Positions 8,860 to 17,846 of a DNA stretch of 49,450 bases are shown here, in pieces (positions within the stretch are counted from its first letter, which is position 1; each line of letters starts with the position of its first letter). The DNA is from Vibrio hangzhouensis (lineage in GTDB: Bacteria; Pseudomonadota; Gammaproteobacteria; Enterobacterales; Vibrionaceae): contig NZ_FNVG01000030.1 in assembly GCF_900107935.1 (NCBI RefSeq), positions 1 through 49,450 of the forward strand. Direction: 5' to 3'. A model generated the notes under the pieces. It had not been told where the DNA came from. It saw nothing but the letters and a program-made list of their open reading frames with translations, and did not search any database. The translations under genes were made by a program, and so were the position numbers.

Positions 8860-9012
8860 ACGTTGCCACGATACAACGAATTGAGATTGGCAACGTTGAA
8901 TACACCGTAGTTAGGCCACGCTTTCAAGCAAGAGTTCCAACACAAAATGAGACAAATGTATCGAAATGTGGCCTAGCGCTTACCACTCTCTGAACAAAAA
9001 AGTTCAGAGAGT
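8860..9012. repeat. Three consecutive inverted repeats in the menB-menC gap
   Basis: Arms 8860-8868 and 8888-8896 (ACGTTGCCA / TGGCAACGT) are perfect over 9 bp. Arms 8912-8919 and 8968-8975 (TAGGCCAC / GTGGCCTA) are perfect over 8 bp. Arms 8985-8995 and 9002-9012 (ACTCTCTGAAC / GTTCAGAGAGT) are perfect over 11 bp, with an A6/T6 loop. The last lies 7 nt after the menB stop codon. It is not followed by a T-run on the minus strand, so it is not a standard terminator; attenuation or mRNA protection is possible. Confidence 0.7.
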
Positions 9013-9018
9013 TGCAGC

Positions 9019-9885
9019 TTAAGGGTTTCTTGGGAACTTGTTGAAGTCCGGACGGCGTTTTTCATTGAAAGCGTTGCGGCCTTCCTGACCTTCGTCAGTC
9101 ATGTAGAACATCATCGTCGCATTGCCAGCCAGTTCCTGCAGACCTGCCTGACCATCACAGTCAGCATTCAAAGCAGCTTTAAGACAACGCAGCGCCATAG
9201 GACTGTGCTGCAACACTTCACGACACCAACGTACCGTCTCTTTCTCCAGATCTTCAAGAGGTACCACGGTATTGACCAGCCCCATATCAAGGGCCTCTTG
9301 CGCATCGTAGAATCGGCATAGGAACCAGATTTCACGGGCTTTCTTTTGACCAACGATACGAGCCATGTATGACGCACCCCAGCCACCATCAAACGACCCC
9401 ACTTTAGGACCTGTTTGGCCAAACTGAGCATTCTCTGCGGCAATCGTCAGGTCACACATCATGTGCAGTACATGACCACCACCAACAGCCCAACCGGCAA
9501 CAGATGCAATAACGGGCTTAGGACAAGTACGGATCTGGCGCTGGAAGTCCAGTACATTCAGGTGGTGAGTACCAGAGTCATCCTGATAACCGCCATAATC
9601 ACCGCGCACGCTTTGGTCACCACCAGAGCAGAAGGCTTTTTCACCCAAGCCGGTAAGGATAATCACACCAACACCTTCGTCGTAGCGTGCATCGGCCAGA
9701 GCCTTGATCATTTCATTGACCGTTCTCGGCGTAAACGCGTTGTGAACCTGTGGGCGTGCGATGGTAATTTTCGCAATACCATCGTCAGACTTGTGATATG
9801 TGATCTCTTCAAACTCACCAGTGACATCTGTCCAATTCACTGCTGCGTAGAGTTCTTCTTCTGTTAATCCAACCGTTTTTGCCAT
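9019..9885 (-). CDS. menB: 1,4-dihydroxy-2-naphthoyl-CoA synthase
   Basis: 288 residues, a crotonase-fold enzyme that closes the naphthoate ring of o-succinylbenzoyl-CoA. The oxyanion-hole and active-site loop GEKAFCSGGDQSVRGDYGGY (about 86-105) and the GWAVGGGHVLHMMCDLTIA segment (about 131-149) are those of MenB rather than of general enoyl-CoA hydratases. The C terminus KRRPDFNKFPRNP matches MenB proteins. It starts 17 nt after menH stops, so the two are co-transcribed. Confidence 0.97.
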   Translation of the reverse strand: MAKTVGLTEEELYAAVNWTDVTGEFEEITYHKSDDGIAKITIARPQVHNAFTPRTVNEMIKALADARYDEGVGVIILTGLGEKAFCSGGDQSVRGDYGGYQDDSGTHHLNVLDFQRQIRTCPKPVIASVAGWAVGGGHVLHMMCDLTIAAENAQFGQTGPKVGSFDGGWGASYMARIVGQKKAREIWFLCRFYDAQEALDMGLVNTVVPLEDLEKETVRWCREVLQHSPMALRCLKAALNADCDGQAGLQELAGNATMMFYMTDEGQEGRNAFNEKRRPDFNKFPRNP

Positions 9886-9902
9886 GATCTATTCCAATTG
9901 TT

Positions 9903-10745
9903 CTATCGGGTGTTGCCACCCGTTTGTTCTAGATAAGTAAGCAATACAGAAGCGTATGCCTCTGGTTGCTCTTTATGTACGTTGTGACCCGCCCCTTCGA
10001 CCACCTTATGATTAAGGCCACTCGATTGAGCAAGCTTGGTAAATTTAGTGTCGTGCTCGCCGCTGATATAGAGCGGAAGATTGCCAGCGGGAAACCGCAA
10101 TGCACTCACCTCGGGCAACAAATAAGGCTGATGCCCCAAGGACGTCGCCATGAGCATATCGCTGAGCGCGCAACCTAGGTTAACACTGCGCTTTGCTATC
10201 AAAAGTTGTCTTTGCTCATGGTTTAACGAAGAAAATACCGGTTGACGGTACCAATCGCCCAAAACGTCAACAATAGGCTCCGAGTTGAAACGTTTGGCCC
10301 AACGACGGTCACTCTCCAACCTCAGTTCCCTATCCTTCTGGCGCTGTAAACCAAAATTGCCCCCTTCTATGATCAAGCCCTGACCATTTAATCGAGGCAG
10401 TCCACTCTGAATGCTGGTGTATTCCGTCAAAAAGTACATCAATAACCGGGCACCTAGTGAATATCCGACAAAGCAAACTGGGGTATCCGGGCGCAAGCCT
10501 TGAATATTAATACAATCTAATATTGTCGTGTGGATCAATCTGCAGCTAGAAGCAAAACTTGTGCTTCGGATCGCTTTACTGGCTCCATGGCCGGGCAATT
10601 CTACGTATAACTGATTCCGGTTTTTCAGGTAAGGCTGGAGGGGCTGCCAGTCGTCTGCCGCTCCCAGAAAACCGTGAACAAACACCAAAAGAGACGGGGA
10701 TGCCTCCTCGGAATCCATCGCGGGCTGATAATGACTATTCAGCAT
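9903..10745 (-). CDS. menH: 2-succinyl-6-hydroxy-2,4-cyclohexadiene-1-carboxylate synthase
   Basis: 280 residues, an alpha/beta hydrolase that eliminates pyruvate from SEPHCHC to give SHCHC. Motifs: FVHGFLGAADDW (about 22-33), nucleophile elbow GYSLGARLLMYF with the catalytic Ser (about 94-105), and catalytic His in GAGHNVHKEQP near residue 253. The ATG at 10745 overlaps the end of menD by 11 nt, which suggests translational coupling. The first dozen residues are not conserved in type, so an internal ATG at 10718 is possible. Confidence 0.93.
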   Translation of the reverse strand: MLNSHYQPAMDSEEASPSLLVFVHGFLGAADDWQPLQPYLKNRNQLYVELPGHGASKAIRSTSFASSCRLIHTTILDCINIQGLRPDTPVCFVGYSLGARLLMYFLTEYTSIQSGLPRLNGQGLIIEGGNFGLQRQKDRELRLESDRRWAKRFNSEPIVDVLGDWYRQPVFSSLNHEQRQLLIAKRSVNLGCALSDMLMATSLGHQPYLLPEVSALRFPAGNLPLYISGEHDTKFTKLAQSSGLNHKVVEGAGHNVHKEQPEAYASVLLTYLEQTGGNTR

Positions 10746-12450
10746 CGAGAGTAACGGCAGTTATCGCACTACCCAGTTGTCGAATCATGGTCGTGACGTC
10801 TTGCGCAGGCGTTCTCACCTCGATGAGCAAGGTCCCCTTACCTGCCTTCAGATGTGCTGACAACTGAGATTGCAGCTGCTCTGCCGTCTCCGGGTTCACA
10901 TAATGCAGCCCAAACTGCGCTGCGGCGTGTTCAAAATGATAACCGTGAGGCATTTGATAGCACTGCTGTTTTTGCTGCTGAGGCACCGGCAACATATCGA
11001 AAATGGCACCGCCATCGTTATTGGCCACCACAATGACACACGGCGCCTGGGTATGGGTGAACAGCGCCAGAGAATTGAGATCGTAAAGAAGCGAAGTGTC
11101 ACCGAGATATAACACCGTTGAGCGCTGGTTACCACGCTGAACGCCACTTGCCGTCGCCACCAGCCCATCAATACCGGAGGCACCACGATTGCTGAAAGTG
11201 TTCATGCCGCTGGCATTGGAGATCATGTCGGCCAAACGCACAATCAAACTGTTACCCAGAAATAGATTGGTGTCAGCAGGCAACTCGTTTAGGGTTTGGG
11301 CAATATCAAATTCTGAGAGGCAGTCTCGCTGCGGTAAACAGTCGATGACTTTCTGAGACCACTGAGTGAGTGCATTGCCCCAGCCATCATGTTGACTAAT
11401 GGCTTTTGCCGCCAGTGCTTGCTGCAACCATCGCTCTACCTTAACCTGACAGTGAGTCAGCGACAGGTGATCAGGGTTCAGCCGTTCAAGTTGTTCGGTG
11501 AGCAACAGGTAGCGACAATTTGGACTCACCTGTTTTTTCAACCAGGCATTCAACCGTTTCGATACCAGTCTGGCTTCAACCTGTAAGACAAAGTTAGCTT
11601 GCGACAGAGTATCCGACGCAATAGAGTTTTGAAGCCAGATATCGTAGTGCTGCCAGTCACCACCCAATCCCGTTTGTGGATCGAGCAAGACGGGCCAGCC
11701 CAGCTTCTCGGCTAATGCCTTTGCCCGCTGAGCGACAGTAAGGTTTGTATTGCCGACCACAATGACCCCTTTTTTCTCTCCCAGCGCCAGAGAATCAATC
11801 ATAGATTGATAGTCAGCGTCAGCCTGAAGGTAGTGATTGACGTATACGGACTGACTTTGCTGCCAGTCGGCAACAGAGCGCAGATACTCGGCATACGGCG
11901 ATTTATCTTCACCACCATAAAGTGGTTCTGGAAACGGGCAATTAACATGAATGGCCCCGCCACTTTGTCTGCAATGGGCAAACGCCTGATCGATGGTGGT
12001 CAGCAACCAACTGAGCGGAATTTGCGTGGTAGGCGAAGGTAAATTCACCGTCTGCGTCACGTGCTGCGAAAAGAGACCATTCTGAGCTATGGCCTGATTT
12101 GCTCCGCAACCCACCAGCTCGACTGGGCGATCTGAGGTTAGCAGGATCAGCTTCTCTTTGGTTAAGGCCGTTTCGGCCACCGCTGGCAACAAATTTGCGA
12201 CGGCCGTTCCCGATGTCACAATTACCGCCACCGCAGAGTCGGAAGATTTTGCCAGTCCCAGAGCTAAAAACCCCAGGCCTCGTTCATCAAAATGAGTATG
12301 TATCGTCAACGCAGGGTGAGCGACAGCTTCAAGAGTAAGTGGAGTCGAACGTGAGCCAGGGGCAATACAAACATGACGTACTCCCTGACGATAGAGTTCT
12401 TCTATCAGTGTTTCAGTCCAGACTCGATTTAGTGCGGCTTGGTTTGACAT
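10735..12450 (-). CDS. menD: 2-succinyl-5-enolpyruvyl-6-hydroxy-3-cyclohexene-1-carboxylate synthase
   Basis: 571 residues, a thiamine-diphosphate enzyme joining isochorismate and 2-oxoglutarate. The N-terminal pyrimidine-binding domain contains CIAPGSRSTPLTLEA and HFDERGLGFLALG with the catalytic Glu. The C-terminal diphosphate-binding domain shows GDTSLLYDLNSLAL followed by VVANNDGGAIF, the Mg/ThDP motif. The length matches the family. Its ATG shares one base with the menF stop (TAATG), typical of translational coupling. Confidence 0.97.
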   Translation of the reverse strand: MSNQAALNRVWTETLIEELYRQGVRHVCIAPGSRSTPLTLEAVAHPALTIHTHFDERGLGFLALGLAKSSDSAVAVIVTSGTAVANLLPAVAETALTKEKLILLTSDRPVELVGCGANQAIAQNGLFSQHVTQTVNLPSPTTQIPLSWLLTTIDQAFAHCRQSGGAIHVNCPFPEPLYGGEDKSPYAEYLRSVADWQQSQSVYVNHYLQADADYQSMIDSLALGEKKGVIVVGNTNLTVAQRAKALAEKLGWPVLLDPQTGLGGDWQHYDIWLQNSIASDTLSQANFVLQVEARLVSKRLNAWLKKQVSPNCRYLLLTEQLERLNPDHLSLTHCQVKVERWLQQALAAKAISQHDGWGNALTQWSQKVIDCLPQRDCLSEFDIAQTLNELPADTNLFLGNSLIVRLADMISNASGMNTFSNRGASGIDGLVATASGVQRGNQRSTVLYLGDTSLLYDLNSLALFTHTQAPCVIVVANNDGGAIFDMLPVPQQQKQQCYQMPHGYHFEHAAAQFGLHYVNPETAEQLQSQLSAHLKAGKGTLLIEVRTPAQDVTTMIRQLGSAITAVTLDAE

Positions 12451-13757
12451 TATGACGCCACACCAAAAGAAGGTTGTTCCGCGATCAGGCTCAGCAGCGT
12501 CGACATTTTCTTATCCAGCTCCTGCCATTCATGCTCTGCAATCGAGCCGGGCACAATACCTGCGCCAGCGAACAGCTGCAGCTCATCTTTGAGCAATAGT
12601 GCACTGCGTATAGCCACGCAGAATTCGGCGCGATCATGACTCAAATAACCAACAGATCCTGCATACCAACCTCTGGCGAAGGGTTCATTGGCCTGAATGT
12701 ATTCCAGCGCCTCGGCACGGGGGAGCCCCGCTACGGCAGCCGTAGGTTGCAGGGCTTGCAACAGTTGCACCCCGTTCACACCCTTCTTCAGTTGCGCCAT
12801 GATATTTTTCTTCAGGTGCTGGACTTTTCTCAGTCGGACCAGGCGCAGTTCACTTTCCAGATGCACCTGCTCTGAATGTGGCATCAGACTTTGTAAAATA
12901 TCATCCACCACATACTGATTTTCATTGATGTTTTTCTTATCCTGAGTCAGCCAGTTGGCCAACTCCATGTCCTGAGCGGCGTTGGAACCGCGCCCGATAG
13001 TTCCTGCCAGAGCCTCGGTTTCCAACTCTTGTCCCACTCTGCGATAGAGTCGCTCAGGTGTCGAGCCGACAAAAGCCAAGCTTGGCGACAACGCCATTAA
13101 GAAGTGAAAACTATGATGATTTTCACGATAACTGGCCTTCAGCAATTGAGCAGGAGAAATGGAATGCTTGAGGTCGATGGCCGTTTTTCGCGCCAGCACC
13201 ACTTTCTTAAACTTGTTCTGTTCAATGCCGGTGAGCACATCTTCGACCAGATGACTCCATTGCGCTTTATCGGGTGTGTGATCAAGCGATAAAATGGCGG
13301 TCGATAACGGCGGCAATTCTGTTGTGTCCACTACCAATTGCTTCAACGCTTTGATGGTCACATCGACACTCATACCGATGTTTACTGCCAGACGCCAGCC
13401 TGAATCGTATCGAATCAACTCAATTTGCGGCAGGAAAAAGAACGCCGACATACAGCGCCGGTTTTTATCGGAATGGCCATCAAACGAGCGGCCACCCCAG
13501 ATTCGTTGACGATCGCCTAAGATAGTGTAAGCCGGTGCCGGCTCAGAAAACGTATGCAACTGACCAAGCGCCACAACTTCTTCACGCGTATCCCTCGATT
13601 GCCAATAGAATTTTGGAAAATGAGGTTGCGAGTCCAGCCAGTCAATACAATGGGTTTTGGGTGCACCATGTAGATCCTGCTCTAGTCGCTTGGTACCTTG
13701 CGGCACACGCTCTAGCTGTTCAAGAAGCTGGGTAATCGCTTTTGTTAAATGAGACAA
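12450..13757 (-). CDS. menF: Isochorismate synthase
   Basis: Chorismate-binding enzyme that commits chorismate to menaquinone. The C-terminal chorismate domain includes KFKKVVLARKTAID, FVGSTPERLYRR, ETEALAGTIGRG and the RGWYAGSVGYLSHDRAEFCVAIRSALL block. I place the start at the TTG at 13757 (435 residues), with GAGG five nt upstream and a length close to E. coli MenF (431). An ATG at 13829 extends the frame by 24 residues (YVVGTNRVSRVYKNKSYS-like) that look like translated leader. It is first gene of the men cluster and divergent from alaA across 228 bp. Confidence 0.92.
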   Translation of the reverse strand: MSHLTKAITQLLEQLERVPQGTKRLEQDLHGAPKTHCIDWLDSQPHFPKFYWQSRDTREEVVALGQLHTFSEPAPAYTILGDRQRIWGGRSFDGHSDKNRRCMSAFFFLPQIELIRYDSGWRLAVNIGMSVDVTIKALKQLVVDTTELPPLSTAILSLDHTPDKAQWSHLVEDVLTGIEQNKFKKVVLARKTAIDLKHSISPAQLLKASYRENHHSFHFLMALSPSLAFVGSTPERLYRRVGQELETEALAGTIGRGSNAAQDMELANWLTQDKKNINENQYVVDDILQSLMPHSEQVHLESELRLVRLRKVQHLKKNIMAQLKKGVNGVQLLQALQPTAAVAGLPRAEALEYIQANEPFARGWYAGSVGYLSHDRAEFCVAIRSALLLKDELQLFAGAGIVPGSIAEHEWQELDKKMSTLLSLIAEQPSFGVAS

Positions 13758-13985
13758 ATCAACCTCAAAACTGTAACTTTTATTCTTATATACACGAGAT
13801 ACTCTATTGGTACCCACTACATAGATCAAGCAACACGAGCTTAAATTGATAGCTAAGTTATGTGTGCCGTTGCCACCATACTCATATCGCCACTTAATTT
13901 TTGACTTTCTTCAGATTTTTATTCTTTCAAAAGCCAATTTGGTGTAATTTAGTAAAGAAATATTTGCATTCTTAGGAATAATACA

Positions 13986-15200
13986 ATGAAAAATATCGAG
14001 ATGTCGTCAAAACTCGATAATGTCTGCTACGACATTAGGGGACCTGTGCTCAAACATGCTAAGCGCATGGAGGAAGAGGGGCATAAAATACTGAAACTCA
14101 ATATTGGTAATCCCGCCCCGTTTGGCTTTGACGCTCCTGATGAAATTTTAGTCGATGTCATCAGGAATCTGCCCACATCTCAAGGTTATTGTGATTCCAA
14201 AGGAATATACTCCGCACGTAAAGCCGTGGTTCAACATTATCAACGTAAAGGCATTCGTAGCCTGGATGTGGAAGATGTCTACGTAGGCAATGGTGTGTCT
14301 GAGCTCATTGTAATGGCGATGCAAGCCTTGTTAAACAACGGCGATGAAATGTTAGTTCCCGCTCCTGATTATCCACTTTGGACAGCAGCGGTGTCATTGT
14401 CTGGCGGTAAACCGGTACACTACCTGTGTGATGAGCAAGCAGACTGGTATCCGGATCTGGATGATATCAAGAAAAAGATCACCCCAAAAACGCGGGGCAT
14501 TGTGCTTATCAACCCGAATAACCCAACAGGCGCGGTGTACAGTCGAGACTTCCTGCTCGAAGTGATCGAGATTGCCCGTCAGCACAAGCTGATCATCTTC
14601 GCGGACGAGATTTACGACAAGGTTCTCTATGATGGAGCAACGCACACTTCTGTGGCGACTCTGACTGAAGATGTCCTGGTCGTTACCTTCAACGGACTAT
14701 CAAAGTCATACCGCGTGTGTGGGTTCCGCGGTGGCTGGATGTTTATGACCGGCCCCAAAGAGTACGCGCAAGGCTATATCGCGGGTTTGGAAATGTTGGC
14801 CTCAATGCGACTATGCGCCAACGTCCCGATGCAGCATGCGATTCAAACCGCTCTGGGTGGTTATCAGAGTATCAACGAGCTGATCCTTCCTGGTGGTCGA
14901 CTGCTAGAGCAAAGGGACAAAGCTTACGAACTGATTACCCAGATCCCGGGAATTTCCTGTGTTAAGCCAAAGGGGGCTATGTATCTGTTCCCTAAGATTG
15001 ACACTAAGATGTACAACATCAAAGACGATCAGCGAATGGTGCTCGACTTTCTCAAACAGGAAAAAGTGTTATTGGTTCAGGGCACCGGATTCAACTGGCC
15101 AAAACCGGATCACTTCCGAATTGTAACCCTGCCTCACGTTGAAGATTTGGAAATGGCCATCGGCCGCTTTGAAAAGTTCTTATCAACATATAGTCAGTAA
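13986..15200 (+). CDS. alaA: Alanine transaminase AlaA (PLP-dependent)
   Basis: 404 residues, a fold-type I class I aminotransferase that makes alanine from pyruvate and glutamate. SSKLDNVCYDIRGPVLKHAKRM at the N terminus, INPNNPTGAVY, FADEIYDKVLYDG and the PLP-lysine motif NGLSKSYRVCGFRGGW (Lys near residue 240) match AlaA/YfbQ closely, and the start aligns with that of the E. coli protein. An AGGA lies 8 nt before the ATG. It is transcribed divergently from menF and followed by a GC-rich hairpin before yfbR. Confidence 0.95.
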   Translation: MKNIEMSSKLDNVCYDIRGPVLKHAKRMEEEGHKILKLNIGNPAPFGFDAPDEILVDVIRNLPTSQGYCDSKGIYSARKAVVQHYQRKGIRSLDVEDVYVGNGVSELIVMAMQALLNNGDEMLVPAPDYPLWTAAVSLSGGKPVHYLCDEQADWYPDLDDIKKKITPKTRGIVLINPNNPTGAVYSRDFLLEVIEIARQHKLIIFADEIYDKVLYDGATHTSVATLTEDVLVVTFNGLSKSYRVCGFRGGWMFMTGPKEYAQGYIAGLEMLASMRLCANVPMQHAIQTALGGYQSINELILPGGRLLEQRDKAYELITQIPGISCVKPKGAMYLFPKIDTKMYNIKDDQRMVLDFLKQEKVLLVQGTGFNWPKPDHFRIVTLPHVEDLEMAIGRFEKFLSTYSQ

Positions 15201-15237
15201 CTCTTTCATATTACTGTAGTTAAGCCTATTCTTAATA

Positions 15238-15263
15238 AGCGCCGGGTAAGCAGGCCCGGCGCT
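15238..15263 (+). repeat. GC-rich intercistronic hairpin between alaA and yfbR
   Basis: A perfect 9-bp inverted repeat (AGCGCCGGG / CCCGGCGCT) with an 8-nt loop sits 37 nt after alaA stops and 21 nt before yfbR starts. There is no following T-run, so it is not an ordinary terminator; it may set differential expression of the two genes. Confidence 0.75.
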
Positions 15264-15284
15264 CGAATTAAGGGATTAAGCAGT

Positions 15285-15869
15285 ATGAAAGAAAGTCACT
15301 TCTTTGCACACCTTGCTCGGATGAAACTGATTCAGCGCTGGCCACTGATGCGCTCAGTCTCCACCGAGAACATCTCAGAGCACAGCCTTCAGGTGGCCTT
15401 CGTTGCCCACGCTCTGGCGATCATCAAGAACAAAAAGTTTGGCGGCAACGCCAACCCCGAACGCATCGCCATTCTGGCCATGTACCATGACACCAGTGAA
15501 GTGCTCACCGGCGATCTCCCTACCCCGGTTAAGTATTACAACCCTTACATTGCCAAAGAGTATAAAAAGATTGAAGCGGCCGCAGAACGTAAACTGCTGT
15601 CGATGGTACCGGAAGAATTTCAGGAAGACTTCAAGCCTTTTCTGATTTCAGAGTGCGCTTACCAGGAAGACACTGAAATCGTAAAACAAGCCGATTCCAT
15701 TTGTGCTTACCTGAAATGTCTGGAAGAACTGAGTGCCGGAAACCATGAGTTCGCTCTGGCGAAAAAGCGCTTAGACCAAACTCTGCACGAGAAACAGACA
15801 CCGGAGATGGAGTACTTCCTCCACACCTTTGCGCCGAGTTTTGAGCTTTCTCTCGATGAAATCAGTTAA
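15285..15869 (+). CDS. yfbR: 5'-deoxynucleotidase YfbR
   Basis: 194 residues, an HD-domain phosphohydrolase that removes the 5' phosphate from deoxynucleoside monophosphates. The residues known for the E. coli enzyme are all present at the same positions: R18, H33, H68, D69 and D137 (EHSLQVA, YHDTSEVLTGD, KQADSI). It is followed after 25 nt by a dNTP triphosphohydrolase gene with a strong AAGGAG site, forming a two-gene dNTP-turnover unit. Confidence 0.95.
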   Translation: MKESHFFAHLARMKLIQRWPLMRSVSTENISEHSLQVAFVAHALAIIKNKKFGGNANPERIAILAMYHDTSEVLTGDLPTPVKYYNPYIAKEYKKIEAAAERKLLSMVPEEFQEDFKPFLISECAYQEDTEIVKQADSICAYLKCLEELSAGNHEFALAKKRLDQTLHEKQTPEMEYFLHTFAPSFELSLDEIS

Positions 15870-15894
15870 TCTGTGACCAGAATAAGGAGTCGCT

Positions 15895-17226
15895 ATGCAG
15901 TTAGAGTCGATGCAGGTTTGGCAGGCCCGACACAGTGATGAACACAAACTGAGACGCAACGATCACCGTGACCCTTTTCAAAGGGATCGGGCGAGAATCC
16001 TCCATTCCGCCGCATTTCGCCGCCTGCAGGCTAAAACTCAGGTTCACGGAACCGGTGTGAACGACTTTCACCGAACCCGACTGACTCACTCTCTCGAAGC
16101 GGCACAAATCGGCTCTGGCATAGCCGCGCAACTCAAACAAAAACAGCCAGAACTTTACGATCTGCTTCCCTCGGATGCTCTGATTGAAGCGCTCTGCCTG
16201 GCTCACGATATTGGTCACCCTCCCTACGGACATGGTGGTGAAATTGCGCTTAACTACATGATGCGTGAATATGGTGGGTTTGAAGGCAATGCTCAAACGT
16301 TTCGTATTGTCACTCAACTCGAACCCTATACCGAGCATCACGGCATGAACTTAACCCGGCGTAGTCTGCTCGGGCTGCTAAAATATCCCGCTCCCATCAG
16401 CCAGACTCGTGCCGAAAAGCAACCACACCCGGTTGCCAGTCAACGACAGTTGAAAGCCAAAGACTGGACTCCGGCCAAAGGGGTTTACGACAAAGATTTG
16501 CCTCAGTTTGACTGGGTGCTGGCTGCACTGTCATCTCATGATAAACAGGCACTGCAGACCATGCGTAATACCCAGCGCCAACCACTTGAGCACAATAAAA
16601 CCCGCTTCAAGTCTCTTGATTGTTCGATCATGGAACTGGCCGATGACATCGCCTACGGTGTCCATGACCTGGAGGATGCGATTGTTCTCGAACTGGTCGA
16701 TAAAGATATGTGGCAGGCCAGCGCCGCCACACAATTGAAACAGCAAACGGATACCTGGCTCTCCGAGCACATAGATTCAATTACTCAATTGTTGTTCTCA
16801 GGTAAGCATTATGAGCGAAAAGACGCCATCGGAGGCATAGTGAATGCGCTACTGACCAGTATCGAAGTCAAAGCGGTACCGGATAGTCAGTTTGACAGTC
16901 CTTTGCTCCACTACAATGCCTATCTGGATAAAGACATGGCAGCCGTGCTCAAGATCTTAAAGCGTTTTGTCAGTGACTATGTGATCCAGGTGCCCAGAGT
17001 GCAGATTTTTGAGTACAAAGGGCAGCAAATCATCATGGATCTATTTGAGGCATTCAGTGCCGACCCTGAGCGTCTGTTGCCTGAGTCGACACGAAAGTTA
17101 TGGCAGACCGCCAGCGGTCAACAAGATAATGGCATGCGGGTTATTGCCGATTATGTCTCTGCGATGACTGATGGTTACGCGCAAAAAATGCATCAGCAGT
17201 TATTTGCCGCCCATTCGGGCTACTGA
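15895..17226 (+). CDS. Deoxyguanosinetriphosphate triphosphohydrolase-like protein
   Basis: 443 residues, HD-domain dNTPase that releases tripolyphosphate from dNTPs. Metal-binding residues are visible: H65 in RLTHSLEAAQIG, the H104-D105 pair in CLAHDIGHPPYGHGGE, and a later Asp in CSIMELADDIAYGVHDLEDAI. The N-terminal FRRLQAKTQVHG segment is also typical. The length fits the dGTPase-like class rather than the E. coli Dgt class (about 505). Such proteins maintain dNTP pools and in some bacteria restrict phages; nothing here points to defence rather than housekeeping. It is convergent with the DTW gene and overlaps it by 7 nt. Confidence 0.92.
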   Translation: MQLESMQVWQARHSDEHKLRRNDHRDPFQRDRARILHSAAFRRLQAKTQVHGTGVNDFHRTRLTHSLEAAQIGSGIAAQLKQKQPELYDLLPSDALIEALCLAHDIGHPPYGHGGEIALNYMMREYGGFEGNAQTFRIVTQLEPYTEHHGMNLTRRSLLGLLKYPAPISQTRAEKQPHPVASQRQLKAKDWTPAKGVYDKDLPQFDWVLAALSSHDKQALQTMRNTQRQPLEHNKTRFKSLDCSIMELADDIAYGVHDLEDAIVLELVDKDMWQASAATQLKQQTDTWLSEHIDSITQLLFSGKHYERKDAIGGIVNALLTSIEVKAVPDSQFDSPLLHYNAYLDKDMAAVLKILKRFVSDYVIQVPRVQIFEYKGQQIIMDLFEAFSADPERLLPESTRKLWQTASGQQDNGMRVIADYVSAMTDGYAQKMHQQLFAAHSGY

Positions 17227-17846
17227 TCGTTGTCGGCTGACTTGGCTCCATAATTACGCTCAAACACGCCCGGCGGCATCTGCTGTATTTGAAACTCAAT
17301 CATCTGATTGAAGGCCGTCAACAAGGCTTCAAACTCAACGTCAGGTTCACTCAACGTCAAAAGGTGATAACCGGCTTCTACCGTCGAAAGCGCGTTTGCA
17401 GACGGCGCCTTACGGATACGGTAATCCCCCTGTATATCCAGAGGCAACCGGACTAGCGCTAAGGCATGTAAGTTTTTGGATAACTTCCACATCTTGAAGG
17501 CTTTCTTCCAGGTGCCATCCAACAGAATCACCCTTAGCGCCTTATCGCCCTGAGCCTGCCGCACTTCGGTAACCTCTCTTGCTTCCTCACCAGGATAGAG
17601 TATGACCGTATGGTAACGCTCATCTTGCAACATGCCGTTTAGTTCATCATGGTGGGTAAAGTTTTCCCCGAGAAACAAATGGCTGTTGGGTAAGGACAGA
17701 GAGAGAATACGAGCGGTACCCAGAGGTTTGTTTTCTTCACTGGGGTGCTGCAATATGATCAATTGTGTGTCACAGTGAACAGGCTGAATCCACTGACAAA
17801 CACATGCCGGCTTCGCTTTCAGGCATTTTGGACAATATCGAGACAT
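17220..17846 (-). CDS. DTW-domain tRNA-uridine aminocarboxypropyltransferase-type protein
   Basis: 208 residues from the ATG at 17846 (MSRYCPKCLKAKPACVC), with GAAG five nt upstream; an in-frame start at 17894 would add 16 residues. The N-terminal CxxC...CxC cluster probably binds zinc. The DTW family motif is present as LLDGTWKKAFKM (about 109-120). Family members (TapT/TuaA) transfer the aminocarboxypropyl group of S-adenosylmethionine to uridine in tRNA (acp3U). The start is back to back with that of rhombosortase, overlapping by 2 nt. Confidence 0.87.
   Translation of the reverse strand: MSRYCPKCLKAKPACVCQWIQPVHCDTQLIILQHPSEENKPLGTARILSLSLPNSHLFLGENFTHHDELNGMLQDERYHTVILYPGEEAREVTEVRQAQGDKALRVILLDGTWKKAFKMWKLSKNLHALALVRLPLDIQGDYRIRKAPSANALSTVEAGYHLLTLSEPDVEFEALLTAFNQMIEFQIQQMPPGVFERNYGAKSADNDQ

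Noticed and set aside
8860..9012. ERIC or REP type repeat in the menB-menC gap
   Set aside because: The arms do not match the ERIC or REP core sequences I know; it is reported as an unassigned structured gap instead.
15895..17226. Possible phage-defence role for the dGTPase-like protein
   Set aside because: It sits in a conserved housekeeping order with yfbR and alaA and has no neighbouring defence genes.
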